The position numbers were made by a program, and so were the translations under genes. A DNA stretch of 64,000 bases from positions 6,197,501 through 6,261,500 of the forward strand of contig NZ_CP048882.1 of NCBI RefSeq assembly GCF_015910445.1, in the 5' to 3' direction. The notes under the pieces were generated by a model. The model did no database searches and was not told where the DNA came from. It saw only the letters and a program-made list of their open reading frames with translations. The stretch's first letter is position 1. Every line of letters starts with the position of its first letter. This stretch comes from Streptomyces bathyalis (GTDB taxonomy: Bacteria > Actinomycetota > Actinomycetes > Streptomycetales > Streptomycetaceae). Below, piece by piece: positions 8,144 through 15,701 of the stretch.

Positions 8144-9775
8144 TCAGCCGCGGTTCCCGAGCAGGTGGTGCAGCTCGGCGCCGCGGTCGGCGGTGCTGTT
8201 GGAGCCGTACGGTGCCGGCACGGCGGACTTGGCGTCCTCCGGGCTCAGCGGCTCCGGGTCGGGCAGCGCCTCACAGGTGGCGTCCGGTTCGCCGCTGCCC
8301 TGGCCCTCGGGCACTTTGCCGGTCGCGAGGTAGTCGGCCAGGAACTTGTCCAGGCACTCGCTGCCGCCGAGGGTGATGCCGTGGTTGCCGCCGCCGTCTT
8401 CGACGACGAGGCTCGAACCGCGCAGCTTGCGGTGCATGTTGACGCCGCCCTCGTACGGGGTGGCCGCGTCATCGGTGGCCTGGAAGAGCAGCACCGGCGG
8501 AAGCTTCTTGTTCGAAACGTCCAGCGGCTTCTGGGACTTCGTCGGCCAGAACGCGCAAGGAGCGTTGTACCAGGCGTTGTTCCACGTCATGAAGGGCGCC
8601 TTCTCGTACACCTTCGTCATGTCGCGGTGCCAGGTGCCCCAGTCCCGCGGCCAGGCCGCGTCACGGCACTGCACCGAGGTGTAGATGGAGTAGCCGTTGT
8701 CGCCCTCCGCGTCGACGGCTCCCATCGCCTCGTAGGCGTCGACGATGGGCGCGGTGTCCTTGTCGTTGACGAACGCGGCGAAGGCGGCGGCCAGATCGGG
8801 CCAGTAGCCGTTGTAGTAGCCGCCGGGGATGAAGGTGTCCTCGAGCTCGGAGGGGCCGACCTTGTCGCCCGCGGGGTTCTTGCGCACCGCGTCGCGCATC
8901 TTGTACCAGGCCTGCTCGACCTTGGCCGGGTCCTTGCCGAGCTTGTAGTCCGCGTCGTGCTTGGCGACCCACGCGGCGAAGGCCTTGTGGCGGGACTCGA
9001 AGGCGTAGTCCTGGGCGATGTTGTCCTCGTACCAGACGCCGTCGGGGTCGACGATGCTGTCCAGCACCAGGCGGCGGACGTTCTCCGGGAACAGCTTGGA
9101 GTAGACGGCGCCGAGGTAGGTGCCGTACGAGTAGCCGAAGTAGTTGATCTTCTTGGCGCCGACCGCCGTGCGGATGCTGTCCATGTCCTTCACCGCGTTC
9201 ACGGTGTTGATGTGGTTCAGCAGCTTGCCGTGCTTCTTGCCGCACGCCTCGGCGAAGCCCTTGGCACGCTTGATGTTGGCCTGTTCGCCCTTCGCGCTGC
9301 GCGGCACGCTGTCGGGGCGCACCGGGTCGAAGTAGCCAGGCTTGCAGTTGAGTGCGGGCTCACTCTTGCCGACTCCGCGAGGGTCGAAACCGATCACGTC
9401 GTACTGCGACGCGACCTTCTTCGGCAGCGACTTGGCGACGAAGCCCGCGAGAGTCAGCCCGCTGCCGCCGGGGCCGCCGGGGTTCACCAGCAGCGGACCC
9501 TGGGACTTGTCGGCGGTGTGCTGCACGCGCGAGAGCGCGATGGTGATCTTCTTGCCGTCCGGCTTGTCGTGGTCCAGCGGCACGCTGACCTTGGAGCACT
9601 GCAGGTCCGGGTAGTTCTCGGTGGCGCAGTCAGTCCACTTGAGTGTGCTGTTGGCACTGCCCGCCGTGTCCGCGGCGTCGGTGGATCCGGCATTCGCAGC
9701 CACCGGAATGGCTGTGATCAGTCCGGCCAGCACGACCGCAGCGCCGCCGTATACGGCTATGACGCGTCTTTTCAT
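8144..9775 (-). CDS. Secreted alpha/beta-hydrolase, tripeptidyl aminopeptidase (S33) type
   Basis: This 543-residue exported serine peptidase resembles the Streptomyces mycelial tripeptidyl aminopeptidase (Tap/SlpD/SlpE) group, which removes tripeptides from the N-termini of secreted proteins. The start at 9775 (MKRRVIAVYGG, TGGAGC upstream) gives a clean signal peptide: basic n-region, hydrophobic core, cleavage near VAANA-G. No lipobox is evident. The oxyanion motif NPGGPGGSG is followed by FDPRGVGKSEP and the nucleophile motif GYSYG with Ser216. The C-terminal TAP-like domain contains the acid in FQATDDAATPYEGG and the histidine in GGGNHGITLGGSECLD. Paired cysteines fit an extracellular protein. 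It is a single-gene unit with its own terminator. The exact substrate is not deducible. Confidence 0.92.
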   Translation of the reverse strand: MKRRVIAVYGGAAVVLAGLITAIPVAANAGSTDAADTAGSANSTLKWTDCATENYPDLQCSKVSVPLDHDKPDGKKITIALSRVQHTADKSQGPLLVNPGGPGGSGLTLAGFVAKSLPKKVASQYDVIGFDPRGVGKSEPALNCKPGYFDPVRPDSVPRSAKGEQANIKRAKGFAEACGKKHGKLLNHINTVNAVKDMDSIRTAVGAKKINYFGYSYGTYLGAVYSKLFPENVRRLVLDSIVDPDGVWYEDNIAQDYAFESRHKAFAAWVAKHDADYKLGKDPAKVEQAWYKMRDAVRKNPAGDKVGPSELEDTFIPGGYYNGYWPDLAAAFAAFVNDKDTAPIVDAYEAMGAVDAEGDNGYSIYTSVQCRDAAWPRDWGTWHRDMTKVYEKAPFMTWNNAWYNAPCAFWPTKSQKPLDVSNKKLPPVLLFQATDDAATPYEGGVNMHRKLRGSSLVVEDGGGNHGITLGGSECLDKFLADYLATGKVPEGQGSGEPDATCEALPDPEPLSPEDAKSAVPAPYGSNSTADRGAELHHLLGNRG

Positions 9776-10003
9776 CCGAGCTCCAGGGGGAGAGTCAAGG
9801 CCGCACCTGTCGCGGCCATATCGCATCGTGCAGCACTCCGCAGCCACTCGGGATGCTTCCGAGAAAAATAGGTCCGGTGCTGTGACCTGGAACGTGCCGC
9901 TCCCCTCTGCGGGCCGCGGCGCCGGCGGCTCGCCACCGGGTCAACCGGCATGCCCCGCAGGCGAGTTGAGGTCTGCCCGGAGCATGTTGGGATGCTTTAC
10001 GGC

Positions 10004-10843
10004 TTATGCCGGTTCCGATCCCCGGCCGGTGCGAAAGCCGTCGGCCCCACGTCGCGCACCGGAGCCGCGCCGCGTGCCCGACCTCGCCTCCGCCCCGTCA
10101 CCACCCGTCGCCTCGAGTGCCGTCGTCACCAAGGACTCCAGCCTGCCGCTGTGCGCGCCGCGCCAGAAGAGGCGGGAGCACGAGCGGCAGCGCATGAAGG
10201 TGTCGTACGTACGCCGTGTGCCCGGACGCAGCAGCGCTGCGATCTCGGACTTCTCGACCGGCGCCAGCGTTCCGTTGCAGGCCATGCAGCGTGTCCACGG
10301 CTCAAGGGCCGGTGCGAACCGGTCGAGGACGTCGAGGAGTTGATCGTCGGGGCGGGCGCCCCGCACATACGCGCCCAGCCACAGAGCCCTGCGAAGGAGC
10401 AGCCCGCGGTCCTGCGTGAGCAGCACCCGCCGTTCGGCATTGGCCTGAGCGAGCAGCGCGTCGTCGGAGCTGTCGTTGCCGTAGGAGGTGTCCAGCCCGA
10501 CGAGCCGGAGGCGCCTTGCCAGGGCTCCCAGATGCACATCGAGGACGAAGCGCGGCGGAGCCGGCGGGGGAACGGGCTGCGGTCGGGCGGCGGTTGCGAC
10601 GTCGGCGACCTCCGCGTCGCGCGGGCGGTACGAGGGGCCGACGCGGCGGCCGGCGTCATCGTCCGGCCCGCGGACCGTCAGCTCGCCCACCTCCGTGAGC
10701 GGAACGCCCAGGGACTGGATGACATGGCCGAGCGTGGACGTCCCGTCGTGGGACAGGCTCGCCGCACCGGAACCGCGGTGGCGCGCGGCGAGGAAGAAGC
10801 GCAGGCTGTCGTCGAAGCGGAGCCGGATGTGCGCCGGTGTCAC
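10004..10843 (-). CDS. Mut7-C PIN-like RNase domain protein with N-terminal ubiquitin-like fold
   Basis: In this 279-residue protein the N-terminal 80 residues fit the ubiquitin/ThiS-like domain fused to Mut7-C in bacteria (motif LGHVIQSLGVPLTEVGEL). Residues about 98-240 are the Mut7-C region: a PIN-like nuclease core (FVLDVHLGALARRLRLVGLD, later LLTQDRGLL) followed by a zinc ribbon C-x2-C...C-x2-C (CMACNG and CRSCSR). Mut7-C proteins are predicted ribonucleases; the bacterial function is not established. The GTG start overlaps the acylphosphatase stop as GTGA, giving tight coupling. The last 40 residues are Arg/Gly/Ser-rich and disordered. The family call is firm; activity is inferred from homology. 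Confidence 0.9.
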   Translation of the reverse strand: MTPAHIRLRFDDSLRFFLAARHRGSGAASLSHDGTSTLGHVIQSLGVPLTEVGELTVRGPDDDAGRRVGPSYRPRDAEVADVATAARPQPVPPPAPPRFVLDVHLGALARRLRLVGLDTSYGNDSSDDALLAQANAERRVLLTQDRGLLLRRALWLGAYVRGARPDDQLLDVLDRFAPALEPWTRCMACNGTLAPVEKSEIAALLRPGTRRTYDTFMRCRSCSRLFWRGAHSGRLESLVTTALEATGGDGAEARSGTRRGSGARRGADGFRTGRGSEPA

Positions 10844-11157
10844 GGGCCGCTGTCGGGCGCGTCGCCGGGAGCCTGCTCGGCCGGTGGTGTCGGACGGACC
10901 TCGAAGGCCGTGAGCCCCTGCGGCTCCTCCTCGAAGTCCTCGACCTTCTCCACGTGGGCGGTCGGCGGGCCCTCGTGCGCCCAGTCGACCAGCTGCTCCA
11001 CGATCCCCGTCTCACCTTCGAAGACGGCCTCGACCCGGCCGTCGGGAAGATTGCGGACCCAGCCGTTCACCCCCTGGGCCTCGGCCGTCGCGCGGCAGGT
11101 GTCGCGGTAGAAGACGCCCTGCACGTCGCCTGAGACGATCACGCGCTTGCGGTACAT
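10840..11157 (-). CDS. acyP: Acylphosphatase
   Basis: This 105-residue protein has the full acylphosphatase signature: VSGDVQGVFYRDT with the phosphate-binding Arg18, and GVNGWVRNLPDG with catalytic Asn36. It hydrolyses carboxyl-phosphate bonds such as acetyl-phosphate or 1,3-bisphosphoglycerate; the cellular role is poorly defined. The ATG follows GGAGGTG with 8-base spacing. The C-terminus has a Pro/Ala/Asp-rich extension of about 15 residues beyond the roughly 90-residue core. It is first in a two-gene unit with the Mut7-C protein. Confidence 0.95.
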   Translation of the reverse strand: MYRKRVIVSGDVQGVFYRDTCRATAEAQGVNGWVRNLPDGRVEAVFEGETGIVEQLVDWAHEGPPTAHVEKVEDFEEEPQGLTAFEVRPTPPAEQAPGDAPDSGP

Positions 11158-11270
11158 CGTCCGGACACCTCCGGTGGGTCATCGAGTCGACGCCGGTGGA
11201 CCACGCGACCAGGATAGGGACATTGCAGGCGGGCGATCCACCGGAGACCCGGCGCCTGCCGGACCGCCCA

Positions 11271-11750
11271 TCAGGTGTCGCAGCCCACTCCGTCCCCGTC
11301 CCGGTCCAGATGGCGGCCGTATCCCGGCTCGCCCCGGTGCACGGGGGCCGCGCCCGCCCTGCGTGCCTCGGCGCAGTTGCCGTAGTGGACGGAGGCGGAG
11401 CCGCCTGCCCCCGGGCCCGCGTCCTGCGGGGCGGGCGCCTTCGCGGTGACCGTCACCGTGGTTCTCACCTTCACCTCCTTGGTCTCGGTGACGGTGGGAG
11501 CCGGCTCGGCGTCGGGTGAGGCCGTCTCGGTGACGGTCGTCGTCGCCGTCGGGCGGGGACTCGCGGACCCGGCCGGCCCGTCGCCGGGAGCGGAGCCGGA
11601 CGCCCCGGAGGTGCCCAGGGCGAAGCCGAAGAACCATGTGAGGAAGAGGCCCGGTAACAGGACGCGCTTGCGTGCCCAGCCCGGCCTGGGTGGTGGGCCG
11701 GGGTGTGGCCGGTACGGCTGTGGCTGGGGCTGCGGCTGACCGGGATGCAT
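11271..11750 (-). CDS. Membrane-anchored Excalibur calcium-binding domain protein
   Basis: This is a 159-residue protein. The start at 11750 (MHPGQPQPQPQP, GGGGGT upstream) gives a Pro/Gln-rich cytoplasmic N-terminus, one hydrophobic segment (about residues 32-47, VLLPGLFLTWFFGFALG) and a Thr/Val/Pro-rich extracellular linker. The C-terminus is an Excalibur domain: YGNCAEARRAGAAP then DRDGDGVGCD, a calcium-binding DxDxDGxxCE-like loop with two cysteines likely disulfide-bonded. Excalibur domains are extracellular and often accompany nucleases or wall proteins; here there is no catalytic domain. The upstream region holds a perfect TTGACA (complement of 11832-11837) that may be its -35. Function unknown. 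Confidence 0.88.
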   Translation of the reverse strand: MHPGQPQPQPQPYRPHPGPPPRPGWARKRVLLPGLFLTWFFGFALGTSGASGSAPGDGPAGSASPRPTATTTVTETASPDAEPAPTVTETKEVKVRTTVTVTAKAPAPQDAGPGAGGSASVHYGNCAEARRAGAAPVHRGEPGYGRHLDRDGDGVGCDT

Positions 11751-11951
11751 GACGACCCCCTTGTGATGTGAGGTCGCAAGTGTGGCCCGATGTAGGGGAA
11801 TTAGGGAGAAGAAGTGATGAAAAAGAGGAGATGTCAATCGAATTGAGACCCGCGGCCATGCCGGCCGTGCCCGTCCGGAGGCACGAGAGGGGACGGCCCC
11901 CCGCGCCCTGCGCACATGCACACCCTCGGCGGCGCACGTCAGGATGAGTGC

Positions 11952-12620
11952 GTGCGACTCGAAGCGATCACCTGGGAACGCCTCACCGAGCAGCTCGCCG
12001 GCCTCGTCGAGGAGCGGGCCGCCGGCTCGGGGGACGGCGGCGAGTGGCGCCGCGTCGCCGTCGACGGCGCGCCGCCCGCGCGGCCCGGGGTCCTCGCCGG
12101 CCGGCTGTCCGAGGCCCTGCGCCTGCGCGGCCTCCCCACGCTCGTCGTGGACGCCGACAGCTTCCTGCGGGCGGACTCCCTGCGCTTCGAGTTCGGCAAG
12201 CAGGACCCCGACGCGTACTACGACCTCTGGCACGACACCGGAGCCCTGTGGCGTGAGGTCTTCGGTCCCCTGGACCCGGGCGGCGACGGCCGCGTCCTGC
12301 CCGATCTGCGGACCTCGTCGGCCGACCGGCCCACGCGCAGCGCTCGCGTTCAACTGCCACCGGGTGGCGTGATGTTGCTGCACGGGCCGTTCCTTCTCGG
12401 GAGATGGTTCCCCTTCGACCTGTCGGTGCATCTGGGACTCTCCGGCGGGGCCCTGGAGCGGCAGACGCCGGCGGACGAGCGCTGGAAGCTGCCGGCGTTC
12501 GCCCGTTACGAGGAGGAGGTGGCCCCGCGGGAGACGGCGGACGTCTTCGTGCGCGCCGACAAGCCGGAGCATCCCGCGTGGAACGGCCCGCCGCGGCACG
12601 GCAGTTCACTGACGGACTGA
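11952..12620 (+). CDS. Uridine kinase-like protein with a degenerate P-loop
   Basis: This 222-residue protein belongs to the actinobacterial family usually annotated as uridine kinase. The GTG at 11952 follows AGGATGAG at about 7 bases. The expected Walker A is degenerate: AVDGAPPARPGVLAGRL sits where GxxxxGK(S/T) should be, so the phosphate-binding Lys is missing. Other parts keep the nucleoside-kinase layout: VVDADSFLR, the RFEFGKQDPDAYYDLW helix, and MLLHGPFLLG before a DLSVHL strand. The C-terminal region has an Arg/Glu-rich lid. Catalysis by a standard mechanism is doubtful; it may be a binding protein or use a different phosphate donor. It stands alone, convergent with the amidotransferase gene. 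Confidence 0.82.
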   Translation: MRLEAITWERLTEQLAGLVEERAAGSGDGGEWRRVAVDGAPPARPGVLAGRLSEALRLRGLPTLVVDADSFLRADSLRFEFGKQDPDAYYDLWHDTGALWREVFGPLDPGGDGRVLPDLRTSSADRPTRSARVQLPPGGVMLLHGPFLLGRWFPFDLSVHLGLSGGALERQTPADERWKLPAFARYEEEVAPRETADVFVRADKPEHPAWNGPPRHGSSLTD

Positions 12621-12638
12621 CGCTCCGGGCGCATCGGC

Positions 12639-13343
12639 TCAGCCGCCGTGCACCACGGCCGCGAAGCGGCACGCGAGCGCGTGCCACACCCTGCGGGCCT
12701 CCGGCTCGTCACGCTCGGCCGCGCGGACCAACTCCTCGCGGTCGAAGCCCTGTTCGCGAAGCCGCTCCGCGTTCCAGCCCCGAATCGTCTGCGGTGTCGA
12801 CTCGGGATGGAACTGCAGGCCCCACGCGCATGTCCCGACGCGGAAGGCCTGCACCGGACAGCGCTCGCTGCTCGCCAGCCAGCGGGCGTCCCGGGGCAGC
12901 ATGGTGATCGCGTCGACGCGGTGCTCGACGGACTTCACGCGGGGTGGCAGCCCGTGGAAGAGCTGGTCGTCCAACGCCTCGGGCAGCAGCGTCAGTTCGG
13001 TGCTTCCCGACTCCGGCTGACCGTGCCGCGCCCGCACTGTCCCGCCGGCGACGTACGCCAGGAGCTGCGCGCCGAAGCAGATGCCGAGCACCGGCACGTC
13101 CCTCTTCAGTGCCTGCCCGGCCAGTTCGCGGACGGTGGCGAGCCACGGTGCGCGGTCGTCCTCGTCGGGCATGAAGCCGCCGCCGAGCAGGAGAAGGCCC
13201 TTGTGGCCCGACAGGTCCTGCGGCAACTGGCCGCCGTCGTAGGCGTGCACGACGTCCAGTGTGAGGCCCTCTTCGCCGAGCCAGTCGCCGATGCGTCCCG
13301 GCCCTCCGGCCGGGGTGTTCTGCACAACGAGAACCCGTGTCAT
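12639..13343 (-). CDS. Class I glutamine amidotransferase (GATase1) family protein
   Basis: This 234-residue stand-alone GATase1 domain has the nucleophile elbow GICFGAQLLA (catalytic Cys) and the C-terminal catalytic pair in GLQFHPEST (His and Glu). A conserved glycine turn (LLLGGGFMPDEDD) precedes them. Such proteins release ammonia from glutamine, or act on gamma-glutamyl compounds, often annotated as GMP-synthase-like or PuuD-like; no synthetase domain is attached and the acceptor is unknown. The ATG at 13343 is preceded by GGAGG at 8 bases. It converges on the kinase-like gene with an 18-base gap. Confidence 0.9.
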   Translation of the reverse strand: MTRVLVVQNTPAGGPGRIGDWLGEEGLTLDVVHAYDGGQLPQDLSGHKGLLLLGGGFMPDEDDRAPWLATVRELAGQALKRDVPVLGICFGAQLLAYVAGGTVRARHGQPESGSTELTLLPEALDDQLFHGLPPRVKSVEHRVDAITMLPRDARWLASSERCPVQAFRVGTCAWGLQFHPESTPQTIRGWNAERLREQGFDREELVRAAERDEPEARRVWHALACRFAAVVHGG

Positions 13344-13397
13344 TCCGCACCGCCTCCAGTCGTCACCCGGTCCCGGGGACGGCGATAGGTTCCCGGC

Positions 13398-13871
13398 ATG
13401 AGCCATTCAAGCAACGACGTCCGCGACGGTGCATCCGCAACCCCCGCGGCCCCGGGCAGCAGCGGCCATGCGGCGACCGAATCGGTGGAGCCGACAGATG
13501 TCGGGGCCGTACGCACCGCCTACGCCCCGGACCCGGACGGCGATCCGGACCCCGGCGAGATCGTCTGGACGTGGGTGCCGTACGAGGAGGACGACGGCAG
13601 GGGCAAGGACCGTCCCGTTCTGATCGTCGCCCGGGAGCCCCAAGGCACGCTGCTCGGCGTCCAGTTGACCTCCCGGGAGCATGACGGGGAGCGGGGCTGG
13701 CTGCCGCTCGGAAGCGGCCCGTGGGACCGCAGCGGACGCGACTCGTGGGTGGGCACGGAGCGGGTGCTGCGCGTGCATCCGGACGGGATGAGGCGCGAGG
13801 CGTGCGCGCTGGACCGGGCGCGGTTCAACCGTGTCGTGCACCGTCTGCAGCAGATATACGGGTGGCGGTGA
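13398..13871 (+). CDS. PemK/MazF-family toxin-like protein, no antitoxin nearby
   Basis: This 157-residue protein has an acidic, disordered N-terminal 50 residues followed by a MazF/PemK-like SH3-type barrel: PGEIVWTWVPY, the KDRPVLIVAREPQG strand typical of the family, and VQLTSREHD at the position of the catalytic Ser/Thr. The C-terminal helix is LDRARFNRVVHRLQQIYGW. MazF/PemK toxins are ribonucleases paired with small antitoxins; none is encoded within 500 bases on either side, so this may be a domesticated house-keeping homologue. A -10-like TAGGTT ends 6 bases before the ATG, with no ribosome-binding site, suggesting a leaderless mRNA. Family call moderate to good; toxin activity unproven. 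Confidence 0.82.
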   Translation: MSHSSNDVRDGASATPAAPGSSGHAATESVEPTDVGAVRTAYAPDPDGDPDPGEIVWTWVPYEEDDGRGKDRPVLIVAREPQGTLLGVQLTSREHDGERGWLPLGSGPWDRSGRDSWVGTERVLRVHPDGMRREACALDRARFNRVVHRLQQIYGWR

Positions 13872-14086
13872 GCAGGGGACTTCTCCGCACCGGGAAACAG
13901 CCTCGGAAACCGCATCCGGAACCGTGCCGGGAGCCCACCCCCCGCCCGGCAGACCGCCGTGACGGGCTTGCCGGAATGGGCCGCGCGGGGGCGCGCGGGA
14001 ACTTAACATGAGGTCCCCGTACATGTGTTCACCATGTGACGGTCCTGTGGCTACCGACTCACGCTTCCTGATGGGGATGACGGGCG
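13872..14086. other. Non-coding gap upstream of the MHYT gene
   Basis: This 215-base gap probably holds the promoter of the MHYT gene. An inverted repeat ACATG...CATGT is seen near 14021-14037 (ACATGTGTTCACCATGT). No gene-like frame was found. Confidence 0.35.
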
Positions 14087-14902
14087 ATGTTCCGTACTGC
14101 TGCTACGCAGCCGGACGTTCTCACCTACGGACCGGTCACGCCCTTGCTGGCGTACGGCATGGCCTGCGTGGGCAGCGCCGTCGGTCTCAGATGCGCCCTG
14201 AGAGCGCCCCTGCTCGGACGCAGAAGGGGAGCCGGGTGGCTGGCCCTTGGATCCCTCGCCATCGGAGTCGGCATCTTCACCATGCACGTCGTGGCGATGA
14301 TCGGCTTCAGCGTGGGTGAGGTGCCCATCGGCTACGACATGCTGATGACGTACGCGAGTCTCCTCGTCGCCGTCCTGGTCTCGGCGGTGGCGCTCCTCCT
14401 CGTCTCCCTGCGCCGGTACACCTGGCTCGCCGTGCTGGGCGGAGGGCTGGTCCTCGGGCTGGGCGTCGCGTCCTCGCACTACGTGGGGATGATGGGGGTG
14501 CGGGTCGCGGGTGCTGTCCGCTACGACGACCGGGTCATGATCATCTCCGCGGCCGTCGCCGTCGTCGTGAGCTCGGTGGCCCTGCTGTGCGCCAGGTGGG
14601 TGCGGCACATGGGAGCCTCGATCGCGGCGGCACTCATCATGGGGCTGGGCTTCGTCGCGATGCACTACACCGGCATGGCGGGGATGACGGTGAGCCTGTA
14701 CAGCGACGCGGGGGCCGTGGGCAGTTCCTCGCTGGGCGCCCTCACACCCGTACTGATCGGACCTGTCCTGCTGTTGCTGCTCATCGCGCTGTTCGTCAGC
14801 CTCGATCCGATGATGGAACGGGACGGCCGGCGGAAGTGGGGAACACGTCCCGGGGAGGGGACGGGCGAGAAGCTGGAGTGGGTCCCCTTCGAACGCCGCT
14901 GA
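14087..14902 (+). CDS. MHYT-domain integral membrane sensor, no output domain
   Basis: This 271-residue membrane protein has three copies of the MHYT-type motif at membrane borders: TMHVVAM, SSHYVGM and AMHYTGM, each with the His and Met predicted to coordinate a copper ion. About seven transmembrane helices are visible, and the last segment ends in a charged tail (MMERDGRRKWGTRPGEGTG). MHYT domains are proposed to sense oxygen, CO or NO and are usually fused to GGDEF/EAL or kinase domains; here no output domain follows, so signalling would need a separate partner. The ATG at 14087 is the reported start; the ribosome-binding site is weak. The PIG-L gene follows by 49 bases, possibly co-transcribed. 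Confidence 0.9.
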   Translation: MFRTAATQPDVLTYGPVTPLLAYGMACVGSAVGLRCALRAPLLGRRRGAGWLALGSLAIGVGIFTMHVVAMIGFSVGEVPIGYDMLMTYASLLVAVLVSAVALLLVSLRRYTWLAVLGGGLVLGLGVASSHYVGMMGVRVAGAVRYDDRVMIISAAVAVVVSSVALLCARWVRHMGASIAAALIMGLGFVAMHYTGMAGMTVSLYSDAGAVGSSSLGALTPVLIGPVLLLLLIALFVSLDPMMERDGRRKWGTRPGEGTGEKLEWVPFERR

Positions 14903-14951
14903 CCCGGGCGCCGGGAGGGCCCGGGCAGCCGGACAGGGAGAAGGTGGACGC

Positions 14952-15701
14952 GTGGCCCCGAACAGTGGCGACCAACTGGCGGAGATGCCCGGCAACTGGA
15001 CGAGGGCCCTCGCGGTCGTCGCACATCCCGACGACATGGAATACGGGGCGGCCGCGGCCGTCGCCGAGTGGACGGCGCAGGGCAAGCAGGTCGCCTATCT
15101 CATGGTCACGCGCGGCGAGGCGGGCATCGACGATCTGGAACCCGCCGAGAGCGCACGGGTGCGAGAGGCCGAACAGCACGCGAGCGCTCGCAAGGTGGGC
15201 GTCGTCTCGGTCGAGTTCCTCGATCACAAGGACGGCGTGATCGAGGAAGGGGTGCCGCTTCGCCGCGACATCGCAGCCGCCGTGCGCAAGTGGCGTCCCG
15301 AACTCGTCGTCACGATCAACCACCGCGAGACCTGGGGCGGTACCGCCTGGAACACCCCCGATCACCGTGCCGTGGGCCGCGCCGTCCTGGACGCGGTCGG
15401 CGACGCCGGCAACCGGTGGATCTTCCCCGAGCAGCTGGAGCCGGGCGGAGAGGGTCCCTGGGGCGGGGTGCGGTGGGTGGCCGTCGCCGGGTCGCCGGAG
15501 GCGACGCACGCGATGCCGGTGGGAGAGGCGGCCGTGGAGCGGGCCGTGGCTTCGCTGTCGGAGCACCGCGCGTACATCGCGGCACTCAGCGACGAACCGG
15601 TGGAGAGCTACGCGCGCTCCTTCACGGAATGGGTCGTGGGGCTGGCCGCGGAGCGGTTCGGCGGGCGGAGCTGCGTCACTTTCGAGCTGTATCCGCGGTG
15701 A
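14952..15701 (+). CDS. PIG-L family N-acetylglucosaminyl deacetylase-like hydrolase
   Basis: This is a 249-residue zinc deacetylase of the LmbE/PIG-L family. The metal and catalytic motif HPDD (His25-Asp28 in AVVAHPDDMEYG) is intact, and a second region, TINHRETWGG followed by NTPDHRAVG, supplies the third metal ligand (His). Family members remove acetyl groups from GlcNAc-type sugars; in actinobacteria these include MshB and Mca of mycothiol metabolism, but the context does not show which substrate applies. The GTG at 14952 follows GGGAGAAGG. The 3' end overlaps the convergent MFS gene by 26 bases, so the two share coding DNA on opposite strands. Confidence 0.9.
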   Translation: MAPNSGDQLAEMPGNWTRALAVVAHPDDMEYGAAAAVAEWTAQGKQVAYLMVTRGEAGIDDLEPAESARVREAEQHASARKVGVVSVEFLDHKDGVIEEGVPLRRDIAAAVRKWRPELVVTINHRETWGGTAWNTPDHRAVGRAVLDAVGDAGNRWIFPEQLEPGGEGPWGGVRWVAVAGSPEATHAMPVGEAAVERAVASLSEHRAYIAALSDEPVESYARSFTEWVVGLAAERFGGRSCVTFELYPR

